From Clostridia bacterium (GTDB taxonomy: Bacteria > Bacillota > Clostridia > Oscillospirales > Acutalibacteraceae), in contig JAFQWA010000027.1 in NCBI GenBank assembly GCA_017407705.1, forward strand, positions 44,266 to 108,265: DNA of 64,000 bases, written 5' to 3'. A model generated the notes under the pieces. That model did no database searches, had not been told where the DNA came from, and saw nothing but the letters and a program-made list of their open reading frames with translations. Below, in pieces: positions 42,191-52,332 of the stretch. The position numbers and the translations under genes were made by a program. Numbering within the stretch: position 1 is the stretch's first letter; every line of letters begins with the position of its first letter.

Positions 42191-43561
42191 ATGAAGCTCT
42201 GGGCAGGTCGTTTTAAACACGAAATAGATAAAAAGACTAATGATTTTAACTCTTCCATATCCTTTGACTGCCGTATGGTTAAAGAGGATATTGAGGGCTC
42301 TATTGCCCATGCAACTATGCTTGGCGCACAAAACATCATCTCTCCTAAAGAGAGTGAAAAGATAATTGACGGCCTTAGCGAAATACTTTCCGATATCCAG
42401 AGCGGCAAGCTTAAAATAGATATGACCGCTGAGGATATCCACACCTTTATTGAGGGTGAGCTGACCGCCCGTATTGGCGACAGCGGCAAAAGACTGCACA
42501 CTGCAAGAAGCCGTAACGATCAGGTTGCGTTGGACATAAGACTGCATCTGTTAAAGCAGTGCGATGCGATAGCTGACAGTATTGAGCAGCTGATGAATGT
42601 TATTTTAAACAAAGCAGAGCAGTATGCCGACACAGTTATGCCCGGTTACACTCATCTGCAAAGAGCTCAGCCCATCACCTTCGGTCATCACTTAATGGCT
42701 TATGCAAGTATGCTTTACCGTGATTTGGACCGTCTTGCCGACTGCAAAAAGAGAATGGCAGTATCACCCTTAGGCTCGGGTGCGTTGGCAGGAACTACAT
42801 ACCCCTTAGACAGAGAAAAGGTAGCAGAGCTGCTTAATTTAAATGGAGTTACTTCCAACAGCCTTGACGGTGTTTCCGACAGAGATTTTGTTTTAGAGCT
42901 GCTCAGCACAATCTCCATTATAATGGTGCACTTATCAAGATTTTCCGAGGAGATAATTATGTGGTGCTCCTGGGAGTTTAAGTTTATCGAGTTAGACGAT
43001 GCTTTCTCCACCGGCTCCTCAATTATGCCTCAAAAGAAAAACCCCGACATTGCAGAGCTGGTAAGAGGAAAGTCGGGCAGAGTGTTTGGCGATCTGATGA
43101 CACTGCTCACTGTGATGAAAGGCATACCCCTTGCTTATAACAAGGATATGCAGGAGGATAAGGAAGCAGTTTTTGATGCAGTTGATACCGTGCTTATCTG
43201 TATTGACACCTTCGCCGCTATGCTTGACACCATTACCGTTAACAAGGAAAATATGCGTAATGCGGCGGCAAAAGGCTTTATCAACGCCACCGACTGCGCT
43301 GATTATCTGGTTTACAAGGGACTGCCCTTCAGAGATGCTTACAAAGCAACCGGTACACTGGTTGCCACCTGCATCGACAAGGGACTTACCTTAGAAACCC
43401 TGCCCATTGAGGAATACAAGGCAATTTGTGATATGTTTGATGAGGGCGTTTATGATGCCATATCTCTTGACAACTGTGTAAAGCGCCGTACTGTTAAAGG
43501 CGGACCTGCACCCTGTTGTGTGCTCAGTGAAGTCAAGGCTATGAGAGAACTGCTCAAATAA
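42191..43561 (+). CDS. argH: Argininosuccinate lyase
   Basis: A 456-residue fumarase-superfamily lyase that splits argininosuccinate to arginine and fumarate. TARSRNDQVALDIRL, HLQRAQPITFGHH and the signature GSSIMPQKKNPDIAE are intact. ATG 42191 follows GAAAGGAAAAG. It is the last enzyme of the pathway. Confidence 0.97.
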   Translation: MKLWAGRFKHEIDKKTNDFNSSISFDCRMVKEDIEGSIAHATMLGAQNIISPKESEKIIDGLSEILSDIQSGKLKIDMTAEDIHTFIEGELTARIGDSGKRLHTARSRNDQVALDIRLHLLKQCDAIADSIEQLMNVILNKAEQYADTVMPGYTHLQRAQPITFGHHLMAYASMLYRDLDRLADCKKRMAVSPLGSGALAGTTYPLDREKVAELLNLNGVTSNSLDGVSDRDFVLELLSTISIIMVHLSRFSEEIIMWCSWEFKFIELDDAFSTGSSIMPQKKNPDIAELVRGKSGRVFGDLMTLLTVMKGIPLAYNKDMQEDKEAVFDAVDTVLICIDTFAAMLDTITVNKENMRNAAAKGFINATDCADYLVYKGLPFRDAYKATGTLVATCIDKGLTLETLPIEEYKAICDMFDEGVYDAISLDNCVKRRTVKGGPAPCCVLSEVKAMRELLK

Positions 43562-43576
43562 ACGGAGGATAGATTT

Positions 43577-44614
43577 ATGAAAATTAAAGTCGCTATTGTG
43601 GGTGCAACAGGCTATGCCGGCGCCGAGATAGTAAGATTGTTATATAACCACCCCAACGCAGAGGTGACTGCTGTTTCGTCAGTAAGCTTTGAGGGCAAGC
43701 AGTTGTCCGAGGTTTACCCTGCATACAAGGGCTTTTGCGATAAGGTTTGCGAAAACCAGAGTGAAGTGGTAGATAAGGCAGACGTGGTTTTTGCCGCATT
43801 ACCCCACGGACTTTCGGAAGCACTGGCAAAAGAGTGTGATGAGAAGGGAAAGCGTTTTATTGATTTGGGCGCTGATTTTCGTTTGGAATGTGAGGAGGAC
43901 TATCAGCAGTGGTATGAAAAGTCCTACGACTGCCCCGAGCTTCACAGCAAATCGGTTTACTGCATTCCCGAGCTGTTCCGTCAGAACGTTAATAAAGACA
44001 GTATAATAGCCAACCCCGGCTGTTATCCCACATCCATTTCCTTAGGACTTTATCCCGCTTTGGAAAAGGGCTTTGTTGAAACAGAGGGTATCGTTATCGA
44101 CTCTAAATCCGGCGTAACGGGTGCAGGTAGAGGTCTTTCCCAAACCACCCATTACCCCGACTGTAACGAGGCTTTCTCACCTTATAAGGTTGCACAGCAC
44201 CGTCACACCCCCGAGATAGAGCAGTCTTTATCTCACGCAGCAAACGAGCCTTTAAAGGTTACCTTTGTACCCCATTTGCTGCCCGTTAACCGTGGTATCG
44301 TATCCACTATGTATGCCCGTTTAAAGAGCGGTGTTACTGAGGACGAGGTTTTTGCCGCATACAACAAAAAGTATGAAAACGAGCCCTTTGTTCGTGTGCT
44401 GAAAAAGGGTGCAGTGGCAAATCTAAAAAACGTTAAATACACCAATATGTGTGATATATCACTTCATTTTGACAAACGCACCAACACACTTATCGTGGTA
44501 TCCACCATTGATAATATGGTAAAGGGTGCAGCAGGTCAGGCGATCCAGAATATGAACCTTATATTCGGATTACCCGAAACAACAGGTCTTGATTTAGTAC
44601 CGCCTGCATTTTAA
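43577..44614 (+). CDS. argC: N-acetyl-gamma-glutamyl-phosphate reductase
   Basis: A 345-residue NADPH-dependent reductase, third step of arginine synthesis. The nucleotide fold starts VAIVGATGYAGAEIVRLL. The catalytic Cys is in NPGCYPTSISLGLYP, and the active-site HRHTPEIEQ is present. ATG follows CGGAGGA, 15 bases after argH. Confidence 0.96.
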   Translation: MKIKVAIVGATGYAGAEIVRLLYNHPNAEVTAVSSVSFEGKQLSEVYPAYKGFCDKVCENQSEVVDKADVVFAALPHGLSEALAKECDEKGKRFIDLGADFRLECEEDYQQWYEKSYDCPELHSKSVYCIPELFRQNVNKDSIIANPGCYPTSISLGLYPALEKGFVETEGIVIDSKSGVTGAGRGLSQTTHYPDCNEAFSPYKVAQHRHTPEIEQSLSHAANEPLKVTFVPHLLPVNRGIVSTMYARLKSGVTEDEVFAAYNKKYENEPFVRVLKKGAVANLKNVKYTNMCDISLHFDKRTNTLIVVSTIDNMVKGAAGQAIQNMNLIFGLPETTGLDLVPPAF

Positions 44615-44625
44615 AGGAGAGTTTT

Positions 44626-45840
44626 ATGAAATTTATTGACGGCGGCGTTACCGCTGCAAAAGGCTTTAAGGCAAACGGAATTCATTGCGGAATCAGAAAA
44701 AACAAGTCTAAAAAAGACCTGGCAATGTATGTTTGTGAAAAAATGTGTACTGCGGCGGCGGTGCACACTCAAAACCTGGTTAAAGGTGCACCCAACACCG
44801 TTACCGCACAAAACCTTGAAAACGGTTTTGCAAGGGCAATGATCTGCAACAGCGGTATTGCCAACACCTGTGCGGCAGACGGTATTGAAAAAGCAAAGGC
44901 AATGTGTAAAATTGCCGCAGACGCACTTAACATTTTTGCTGATGACGTAGTAGTTGCTTCCACCGGCGTTATCGGCCCCTCTATCGACCTTACTCCCATT
45001 CAGAACGGCATTGACGAGCTGGTAAGCGGACTTAGTGAGGATGGCGGCAAAAACGCTGCTGAGGCTATTATGACCACCGATACTGTAAGTAAGCAGGTGG
45101 CAGTTGAGTTTGAGTTGGGCGGCAAGGTATGTAAGATCGGCGGTATGGCAAAGGGCAGTGGTATGATAATGCCCAATATGGCAACTATGCTCTGCTTTAT
45201 CACCACCGACGCAGCTATCAGCTCAGCTATGCTGAAAACTGCGCTGAAAGACGTGGTTGACGATACCTTCAATATGGTATCGGTTGACGGTGATACTTCT
45301 ACCAACGATATGGTATCTGTTTTGGCATCAGGTCTGGCAGGTAATGATGAAATATGTGAGCTGGGTGATGACTACAACACCTTTAAGGCAGCACTTTTTG
45401 AGGTGCTCCGTTACCTTTCCCGTCAGATAGCTAAAGACGGTGAAGGTGCTACCAAGCTTATTGAGTGCAACGTTTGTGGCGCTAAAGACGTTAAAAATGC
45501 AAAAATAATTGCAAAATCTGTTATCAATTCATCACTTTTAAAGGCCGCTATGTTCGGTGCTGACGCTAACTGGGGCAGAGTTTTGTGTGCTATCGGTTAC
45601 TCAGGTGCTCAGGTGGACGTAAAAGGCGTTAAGGTAGTTTTCCGGTCGGCTAAAGGCGAGATAACTGTTTGTGAAAACGGTGCAGGTATTCCCGTGGATG
45701 AGGATTTTGCTAAGGTCGTGCTTTTGGAAGACGAGATAAAAATCAACATCTCTTTAATCGACGGCGAGGCAACTGCCACCGCTTGGGGTTGCGACCTTAC
45801 CTACGATTACGTTAAAATAAACGGCGATTACAGATCATAA
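44626..45840 (+). CDS. argJ: Bifunctional glutamate N-acetyltransferase / ornithine acetyltransferase
   Basis: A 404-residue ArgJ. It recycles the acetyl group from N-acetylornithine to glutamate, so no argE is needed, and if bifunctional it also replaces argA. The autocleavage region is KGSGMIMPNMATMLCFITTD, where the Thr of ATML becomes the nucleophile. The N-terminal GGVTAAKGFKANGI and the C-terminal ANWGRVLCAIGYSG are typical. It lies 11 bases after argC. Confidence 0.96.
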   Translation: MKFIDGGVTAAKGFKANGIHCGIRKNKSKKDLAMYVCEKMCTAAAVHTQNLVKGAPNTVTAQNLENGFARAMICNSGIANTCAADGIEKAKAMCKIAADALNIFADDVVVASTGVIGPSIDLTPIQNGIDELVSGLSEDGGKNAAEAIMTTDTVSKQVAVEFELGGKVCKIGGMAKGSGMIMPNMATMLCFITTDAAISSAMLKTALKDVVDDTFNMVSVDGDTSTNDMVSVLASGLAGNDEICELGDDYNTFKAALFEVLRYLSRQIAKDGEGATKLIECNVCGAKDVKNAKIIAKSVINSSLLKAAMFGADANWGRVLCAIGYSGAQVDVKGVKVVFRSAKGEITVCENGAGIPVDEDFAKVVLLEDEIKINISLIDGEATATAWGCDLTYDYVKINGDYRS

Positions 45841-45860
45841 TTATAAGAGAGGTAAAGCGA

Positions 45861-46709
45861 ATGAATATCTCAAACTTAGAGCGTTCCAATGTTTTGGTGC
45901 AGGCGCTTCCTTACATTCAGAAATATTACAACAAAACCGTTGTTATCAAATACGGCGGCAACGCTATGATAAACGAGGAGTTAAAGCATGCGGTTATGAC
46001 CGATATCGTGCTGTTATCCTTGGTTGGACTTAAGGTTGTGCTGGTCCACGGCGGCGGCCCCGAAATCAACGATATGCTGAAAAAGATCGGCAAAGAGAGT
46101 AAGTTTGTAAACGGACTTCGCTACACCGATAAAGAAACTATGGATATAGTTCAGATGGTGTTGGCAGGTAAGGTTAATAAAGACTTAGTCCAGCTTTTAG
46201 AGCAAAACGGCGGTAAAGCTATTGGCCTTTGCGGATTAGACGGTAATATGATCAAGGCTGAGCGTCACGCTGAGACTGATTTAGGCTTAGTTGGTGACAT
46301 CACCGAGATAAACGTTGATCCCATTAACGATGTGCTTCACAAGGGTTACATTCCTGTTATCTCCACCGTTGCAGGCGGCGACGAGGTTTACAATATCAAC
46401 GCCGACACTGCCGCAGCAAGAATTGCAGCAGAGCTGGGCGCTGAAAAGCTCATTTTGATGACCGATATCCGTGGACTTTTAAGAGATAAGGATGATGAGG
46501 ATACTCTTATCAACGTGGTGCACGTCAGCGAGGTGCAGTCTCTTAAAGCTAAAAAGATAATCTCAGGCGGTATGATCCCCAAGATCGACTGCTGTGTTGA
46601 GGCGGTACGTCGTGGAGTTAAACGCGCTCATATTATTGACGGACGTATTGAACATTCTATTTTGATCGAACTGCTTTCCGACGAGGGTGTCGGAACAATG
46701 TTCCTCTAA
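45861..46709 (+). CDS. argB: Acetylglutamate kinase
   Basis: A 282-residue amino acid kinase family enzyme, second step of arginine synthesis. VIKYGGNAM (about residues 26-34), LVHGGGPEIN and the KIISGGMIPKIDCCVEAV region are conserved. Such forms may be arginine-feedback inhibited; the N-terminal helix here (NISNLERSNVLVQALPYIQK) is consistent with an inhibitor-sensitive hexamer, which is inference. Confidence 0.96.
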   Translation: MNISNLERSNVLVQALPYIQKYYNKTVVIKYGGNAMINEELKHAVMTDIVLLSLVGLKVVLVHGGGPEINDMLKKIGKESKFVNGLRYTDKETMDIVQMVLAGKVNKDLVQLLEQNGGKAIGLCGLDGNMIKAERHAETDLGLVGDITEINVDPINDVLHKGYIPVISTVAGGDEVYNINADTAAARIAAELGAEKLILMTDIRGLLRDKDDEDTLINVVHVSEVQSLKAKKIISGGMIPKIDCCVEAVRRGVKRAHIIDGRIEHSILIELLSDEGVGTMFL

Positions 46710-46721
46710 AGGATTGATTAT

Positions 46722-47903
46722 ATGAATTTTGAACAACTTAAAAGCTTAGATCAGCAAAGCCATACTCCTAATTACGGCAGATATGATTTAGGTCTGTCTC
46801 ACGGTAAAAGCTCAACTGTTTATGATGTTGAGGAAAAGCAGTATATTGACTTTACCTCAGGTATCGGCGTTAACAGCTTAGGTTTTGCAGACGACGGTTG
46901 GGCAGAGGCTGTTTATCATCAGGCAAAAACTCTGCAACACACCAGCAACCTTTATTACAATGAGGCTACTGCAACGCTGACATCCACCTTAACAAAGCTT
47001 ACAGGCATGGATAAGGTGTTTATGTGCAACTCAGGTGCTGAGGCAAACGAGTGCGCTATCAAGCTTTGCAGAAAGTACAGCTTTGATAAATACGGCAGTG
47101 ACAGATACGAGATAATCACACTGATAAACTCCTTCCACGGCAGAACCATGTCCACTCTGACCGCCACCGGTCAGGATGCTATGCACCCGGATTGCTTTGC
47201 TCCTTTCGTGGGCGGATTTAAGTATGCTGTGTCGGGTGATTTTGAGGACTTTAAGGCTAAGGTGACCGATAAAACCTGCGCTGTTATAATGGAAATGATT
47301 CAGGGCGAGGGTGGTGTTTTGCCCCAGGATAAAGAGTTTGTAAAGCAGGTTTGTGAGTTTGCTAAACAGAAGGATATTTTGGTTGTGGTTGACGAGGTGC
47401 AAACCGGTATCGGCAGAACAGGTAAGCTGCTTGCTTATGAGCATTACGATATTACGCCCGATGTCATCACCTTGGCAAAGGGTCTGGGCGGCGGACTGCC
47501 TATCGGCGCGTGTCTGTGCACTGAGGAACTGCAGAACGTACTTTCTGCAGGATCCCACGGCTCCACCTTCGGCGGCAACCCCGTTGCTTGTGCAGGTGCG
47601 TCTTACGTGCTTTCAAAGGTGGCAAATCAGGAATTTTTAGATGAAGTGGCTAAGAAGGGCGAATACATTTTCAGCCGCTTAAATAAAATGAAAAATGTAA
47701 AATCCACCCGTGGACTGGGTATGATGATAGGCATTGAGGTCGAGGGTATGACCGGGGCTGAGGTTGCAAAAAAATGTATTGAAAACGGACTTATAGTGTT
47801 AACAGCAAAGGCACTGGTACGTTTACTGCCACCCCTTAACATAACCTACGACGAGATAGACAAGGGCTTGGCTATCTTTGAAAATGTGATTAAAGGAGAG
47901 TAA
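46722..47903 (+). CDS. argD: Acetylornithine aminotransferase
   Basis: A 393-residue PLP aminotransferase, fourth step of arginine synthesis. The PLP lysine lies in ITLAKGLGGGLPIGA. NSGAEANECAIKLCRKY, SFHGRTMSTL and VVDEVQTGIGRTG are intact. The start is 12 bases after argB. Confidence 0.96.
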   Translation: MNFEQLKSLDQQSHTPNYGRYDLGLSHGKSSTVYDVEEKQYIDFTSGIGVNSLGFADDGWAEAVYHQAKTLQHTSNLYYNEATATLTSTLTKLTGMDKVFMCNSGAEANECAIKLCRKYSFDKYGSDRYEIITLINSFHGRTMSTLTATGQDAMHPDCFAPFVGGFKYAVSGDFEDFKAKVTDKTCAVIMEMIQGEGGVLPQDKEFVKQVCEFAKQKDILVVVDEVQTGIGRTGKLLAYEHYDITPDVITLAKGLGGGLPIGACLCTEELQNVLSAGSHGSTFGGNPVACAGASYVLSKVANQEFLDEVAKKGEYIFSRLNKMKNVKSTRGLGMMIGIEVEGMTGAEVAKKCIENGLIVLTAKALVRLLPPLNITYDEIDKGLAIFENVIKGE

Positions 47904-47906
47904 AAA

Positions 47907-48809
47907 ATGAAACATTTACTTAAGCTTTTGGATCTGACCGGTGACGAGATCATCGAGATACTTAATCTGGCAGACCAGCTCAAATACGAGCTTAAACACG
48001 GCATTAAGCATCACCACCTTGAGGGCAAATCTTTGGGTATGATATTTCAGAAATCCTCCACCAGAACAAGAGTATCCTTTGAAACAGGTATGTATCAGTT
48101 GGGTGGTCAGGCGTTGTTTTTATCCTCAAACGATCTGCAGATCGGCAGAGGTGAGCCTGTGCAGGACACCGCAAGGGTTTTGTCAAGATATCTTGACGGT
48201 ATTATGATCAGAACCTTCGAGCAGAGTGAGGTTGAGGCACTGGCTAAGTACGGCAGCATCCCGATCATTAACGGACTTACCGATTTCTGCCACCCCTGTC
48301 AGGTGTTGGCTGATCTGATGACTATCCGTGAGTTCAAGGGCCGTTTAGATGGACTGAAAATGTGCTTTATCGGTGACGGTAACAATATGATGAACTCCCT
48401 TATCGTTGGCGGACTTAAAACAGGTATGAGCGTTTCAGTGGCTTGTCCCAAAGATTATCAGCCACCTAAGGAGATTTTGGAGTTTGCTTATGAGAGTGGC
48501 AGATTCGAGATGTTTACCGATCCTATGAAAGCGGCTGAAAATGCTGACGTTATCTTGACTGACGTATGGGCATCTATGGGTCAGGAAGAGGAAAAGGCTA
48601 TCAGAGAAAAGGCGTTTGCAGGCTATCAGGTGAACGCTGAGATGATGAAGGTGGCAAACGAGGGCTGTATGGTACTCCACTGTCTGCCTGCACATCGTGG
48701 TGAGGAGATAACCGAGGAGGTTATGGAGGCTCACGCAGACGAGATCTTCGAAGAAGCAGAAAACCGACTCCACGCACAAAAAGCCGTTATGGTAATGTTG
48801 ATGAAATAA
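47907..48809 (+). CDS. argF: Ornithine carbamoyltransferase
   Basis: A 300-residue enzyme making citrulline from ornithine and carbamoyl phosphate. The carbamoyl-phosphate motif KSSTRTRVSFE, FCHPCQVLADLMT and the ornithine-site VLHCLPAHRGEE are present. It is 3 bases after argD, last of the operon, and terminated just downstream. Carbamoyl-phosphate synthase genes are not in the window. Confidence 0.97.
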   Translation: MKHLLKLLDLTGDEIIEILNLADQLKYELKHGIKHHHLEGKSLGMIFQKSSTRTRVSFETGMYQLGGQALFLSSNDLQIGRGEPVQDTARVLSRYLDGIMIRTFEQSEVEALAKYGSIPIINGLTDFCHPCQVLADLMTIREFKGRLDGLKMCFIGDGNNMMNSLIVGGLKTGMSVSVACPKDYQPPKEILEFAYESGRFEMFTDPMKAAENADVILTDVWASMGQEEEKAIREKAFAGYQVNAEMMKVANEGCMVLHCLPAHRGEEITEEVMEAHADEIFEEAENRLHAQKAVMVMLMK

Positions 48810-48817
48810 AAAAGATT

Positions 48818-48847
48818 AAACCCCCACTGGTTAACAGCGGGGGTTTT
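48818..48847. terminator. Terminator of arg operon
   Basis: AAACCCCCACTG pairs with CAGCGGGGGTTT, with one mismatch, followed by TGTT. It also covers the convergent BlaR1-like gene end. Confidence 0.88.
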
Positions 48848-48848
48848 G

Positions 48849-51800
48849 TTATTTATCTAATTTTATGGTTGTAAAGCTCAAATTTTTAATTAGGTCAGTA
48901 GCCTCGTCAAAATCCATATAGTCGGAGTCCATTTCTATATAGTAATCATTGAAATACCAATAATAACTGGAATTTGTAACAAAAACTTCTGTATCGTTTA
49001 TGGTGAGCGAATATTTAGGAATGTCTACTTCGCGTTCTTTATAGGTACAAATATAAAGATTACATCTTTTTTCATTAAAGACCAGTTCAAATATATAGCC
49101 AAATGGAAACAAACGACCTACAGCCAGTTGGACATCATTTGATAAAACCGGAACTATTATCATTTTATCTTTAAAAATACTTTCTAGGGCTTGTTCCGAA
49201 AATGGCATATAATATCCTTGGTTCATATCGCATCCTGCAGACAAATAAACATCCTCAAGGGTTTTATAGGTTTTCGCCTTAGCAATCATTTCCTCAATAG
49301 ATGAGAATCTGTCGATCGGAATTCTCTCTAAAGCTGTCAGAGGCGCGGTGGTGGTAGGCTGCGTGGTGGGTTGTGTGGTGGGTGAAATGTTATAAAGAGT
49401 GTCTCTGTCAAGGGTGAAATTTTTCATCACAAAGCCGTTAGATTTATCATAAACAACCTCAGCGTATATTATCGGACCCGGAAACCACAACTCGTTGTTT
49501 TCTTTGAAAAAGTATCTGGGATTAAACTGTACATATATTTTGTTATATTCGAAATAGAAGATTACGCTGTTGCTAAAAGTTATTTTTCTAAACTCTCCCT
49601 TTTCAGCGACTTCATCGGAAATATTATACGTTATATGTTCCTTTCCAACGGTTATAGTGATGTTATTGTTGGATTTATCGTAATTGTATGAAACAACTTT
49701 TTCAATTTGTGATAAATAATCTGCTTGTTCAAATTTAATATCTGTAAGAAAGCCATTGTTGTTTTTAAGCATATGCAGTTCATAAAAGCCAATATGCTTG
49801 TTTACGTGTTTTAAACATAGCGATGCTACAAGTTCATCGTTGCCGGCTCTATCGATATCTATTACTCTCATTTCCGGGTTGGTCGGAAAGTTTTCCCAGC
49901 TCCAATCAAGACTTGTTATTGCATCGTCAAATTTAACCATAACTTTATTGCCGTTGTCTGTGGATTGGCGAAAATAAACTCTTCTATTACCAAACACATC
50001 AAACTCATCAGTAAAAAGGGATGAGTCAACGATTGTGCCTGAGGAGTTTGGATCTTTTGTGAATATTTCGGAATATTCAAAGGCATCGAACACGGTGCAG
50101 TCCTTAACTGCGGCTCGGTCGATTTCCACAAATGCCATCCAACCTGCCATATCCATAGTTACCACTTCGGGATCGTTTAACTGTTTTATGGTAACGGTAA
50201 AGCTTTGTCCGTTGTTATAAACTCTATGCACCCCAAAACGGTAGGAGCCGCTACCTGAGGAAATATAAATCCCAAACAAAACCTTATCCTTGAAAAAGCT
50301 GTCGTTGTATTTTGCAGTTACCTCGTTAAAAGACGGGCACTCATCATGCCTTTGATCAAAGGACAGCTCATTTGCAAAATCGGTCATGAATTTATTGAGC
50401 TGCTGCTTACTTTCAAATTTCCTGATAGGATAATGCTGAATAACCGTGTCAGACAACGCAGACGCATTCAAGCTTTTCTCTTTTAAATCGCTGTTGTCTG
50501 AGTAGTTCACATAAGCCACAGCCGACTTAAAGCTCTCGCTTATCCCTGTTTGGAGCTCGATCTTAATTCGTCCTCGGGATTTTAACTCGCCTTCCTTTTT
50601 GCCCTCAGGAACACAGCTTATGGGGGAATCTGAGCCGATATAAATATAAATTGCAGATTTCATGGGCAAATCTGTAAACTCAGCGTATCTGATCAGTATG
50701 TTGTATCCGTCCGGCGCATTTTTCAGTTTATGTACTTTTTCTGTGGGATAGGTTTTAAGCAGTTTTTCTGAAACTTTTCCGTTTAAAGCTATAACTGAAA
50801 TATGATATTTTCCCAGCTCCTCTACAAAACCACCGTTCTCGCCGATGGGATAAAGATCAATTCCGTTTGATGCTTCGTATGCTGTAATGTCAGAGTAGTC
50901 TATTACAAGAAAGCTTTTTCCCGAAAGGTCTTTAGTTACCTTTATGCTGCTTATTCCTGATTGCAAAGGGTTGGTTAAAAAGCAAACCGCAGCAACAACG
51001 CTTAACACTACCGCCACGATGATGATCCAGAAGGCGGGTTTTTTATAGTTTAACACCGACTTTATGCGGTCTTTCACACCCACCTCGCCAAACGCCAGTG
51101 GACAAGCGGAGATCATTTTCTTTTTAACACTGCAGTTTATCAGCGCATCGGAGTAGGGCTTCTTTATTTCACTGCCCAGCTCCTTAACGACCTTTTCGTC
51201 GCAGGCAAACTCAATGTCACGGCACAGCAAAACGTAAGCCACCCACAAAATGGGGTTAAACCAATAAACAGTGAGCAACGCAAAGCCTAAGGGTTTCCAC
51301 AAATGGTCATGGCGCTTTAAATGAGCCTTTTCGTGGGCAACAACAAACTCCATATCCGCCTCGCTCATGCTTGAGGGCAGGTAGATTTTAGGGCTTACAA
51401 CGCCCAAAATAAACGGCGTGTCGATTCTGTCACAAATGAGAATATTATTTCTCAGAGGCGCCGCCTCACGGACTTTGTTATGTATCCTCAAATAGCTGAT
51501 AACGGTATAGGTAATCATACCCACCATGCCCAGTATCCACACCACAGCCGCCACAAAGCTCAGCACCTGAGTGGGGTTAACACTGGCGCCTATCTGAGGA
51601 GCAAGTGAGTCTGCAATAATGGGGTTTATCACGTTATCAACATAAGTCACGCCCGACTGGATAGAGGGTGTGGGTGTGGTGATAAACTCCTGTGGGATAG
51701 GCTGACTGCTGGGAATAAGACTTAATATGCTTTCAAACGAAAAGGGCAGAACAAGTCGAACACCCACCAACGCCCACAAAATACAGGAGATGAATTTAGG

Positions 51801-51896
51801 CGCTTTTTTCAAGATAAGTCGGAGCAAAATCACTGCCAAAACCAGCCAGCTTGCAGTAATGCTCATATTCACAAGCTTCAAAAATACCGCTGCCAT
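48849..51896 (-). CDS. BlaR1-like M56 metallopeptidase with large extracellular domain
   Basis: A 1015-residue membrane sensor. The N-terminal M56 part has about four membrane helices (roughly residues 5-30, 37-55, 108-135 and 203-226). The zinc site is HEKAH (188-192) with the downstream CRDIEFACDEKV glutamate. A further helix at about 288-308 leads to about 700 extracytoplasmic residues. There, IDIDRAGNDELVASL resembles calcium-type FG-GAP/VCBS repeats, and a Thr/Pro linker reads TTQPTTQPTTTAP. No penicillin-binding domain motifs (SxxK, SxN, KTG) were seen, so the ligand is unknown. It probably cleaves the adjacent BlaI-like repressor. Start ATG overlaps the repressor stop by one base. Confidence 0.87.
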   Translation of the reverse strand: MAAVFLKLVNMSITASWLVLAVILLRLILKKAPKFISCILWALVGVRLVLPFSFESILSLIPSSQPIPQEFITTPTPSIQSGVTYVDNVINPIIADSLAPQIGASVNPTQVLSFVAAVVWILGMVGMITYTVISYLRIHNKVREAAPLRNNILICDRIDTPFILGVVSPKIYLPSSMSEADMEFVVAHEKAHLKRHDHLWKPLGFALLTVYWFNPILWVAYVLLCRDIEFACDEKVVKELGSEIKKPYSDALINCSVKKKMISACPLAFGEVGVKDRIKSVLNYKKPAFWIIIVAVVLSVVAAVCFLTNPLQSGISSIKVTKDLSGKSFLVIDYSDITAYEASNGIDLYPIGENGGFVEELGKYHISVIALNGKVSEKLLKTYPTEKVHKLKNAPDGYNILIRYAEFTDLPMKSAIYIYIGSDSPISCVPEGKKEGELKSRGRIKIELQTGISESFKSAVAYVNYSDNSDLKEKSLNASALSDTVIQHYPIRKFESKQQLNKFMTDFANELSFDQRHDECPSFNEVTAKYNDSFFKDKVLFGIYISSGSGSYRFGVHRVYNNGQSFTVTIKQLNDPEVVTMDMAGWMAFVEIDRAAVKDCTVFDAFEYSEIFTKDPNSSGTIVDSSLFTDEFDVFGNRRVYFRQSTDNGNKVMVKFDDAITSLDWSWENFPTNPEMRVIDIDRAGNDELVASLCLKHVNKHIGFYELHMLKNNNGFLTDIKFEQADYLSQIEKVVSYNYDKSNNNITITVGKEHITYNISDEVAEKGEFRKITFSNSVIFYFEYNKIYVQFNPRYFFKENNELWFPGPIIYAEVVYDKSNGFVMKNFTLDRDTLYNISPTTQPTTQPTTTAPLTALERIPIDRFSSIEEMIAKAKTYKTLEDVYLSAGCDMNQGYYMPFSEQALESIFKDKMIIVPVLSNDVQLAVGRLFPFGYIFELVFNEKRCNLYICTYKEREVDIPKYSLTINDTEVFVTNSSYYWYFNDYYIEMDSDYMDFDEATDLIKNLSFTTIKLDK

Positions 51897-52261
51897 TATT
51901 TTCCCTCCTCGTAATCTCTCACCATTTTACGCAGATGCTCAACCTCTTTTTCAGTAAGCTTTTTACCTGCACAAAATGCCGCCAAAAACGCGGGCAGTGA
52001 GCCGTTAAAGGTATCGTCAACAAACCTTTCGCTTTGTAAAGAATAAAATTTCTGCTTTGATATAACCGAGGTGACGGTGCCGCCGTTGTTTTTAAAAATT
52101 CCTTTATCGCAAAGTCGTTTGAGCACGGTGTATGTAGTACTCTTTTTCCAGCTTAACTGCTCCTGAGTCAGCTTTGCCAGTTCGGTAGAGGAGATCGGCT
52201 CCTTTTGCCAGATGATCTCGGCAAAACGGGCTTCAACAGCACCCATCTGATAATCCTTCAT
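51896..52261 (-). CDS. BlaI/MecI-family transcriptional repressor
   Basis: A 121-residue winged-helix repressor (PenR family). The N-terminal winged helix has VEARFAEIIWQKEPISSTEL, then SWKKSTTYTVLKRLCDKG, and the C-terminal helical dimerisation part contains a cleavage-prone segment. It binds TACA-N3-TGTA operators, two of which lie just upstream. It is coupled to the BlaR1-like gene. No beta-lactamase or PBP gene is next to it, so the controlled function may be the operon itself or a distant gene. Confidence 0.92.
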   Translation of the reverse strand: MKDYQMGAVEARFAEIIWQKEPISSTELAKLTQEQLSWKKSTTYTVLKRLCDKGIFKNNGGTVTSVISKQKFYSLQSERFVDDTFNGSLPAFLAAFCAGKKLTEKEVEHLRKMVRDYEEGK

Positions 52262-52281
52262 AATTATCCCTCCTTGTGGTT

Positions 52282-52332
52282 TACATCTTGTAGTCCAATT
52301 TCATTCTACACCATGTAAACCAATTTTGTCAA
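52282..52332 (-). promoter_or_regulatory. blaI-type promoter with two operators
   Basis: Minus strand TTGACA (52327-52332), an 18-base spacer and TAGAAT (52303-52308). Operators TACATCTTGTA (52282-52292) and TACACCATGTA (52307-52317) are both TACA-N3-TGTA dyads, 25 bases apart. One overlaps the -10 and spacer, and the other lies downstream of the -10. Confidence 0.82.
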
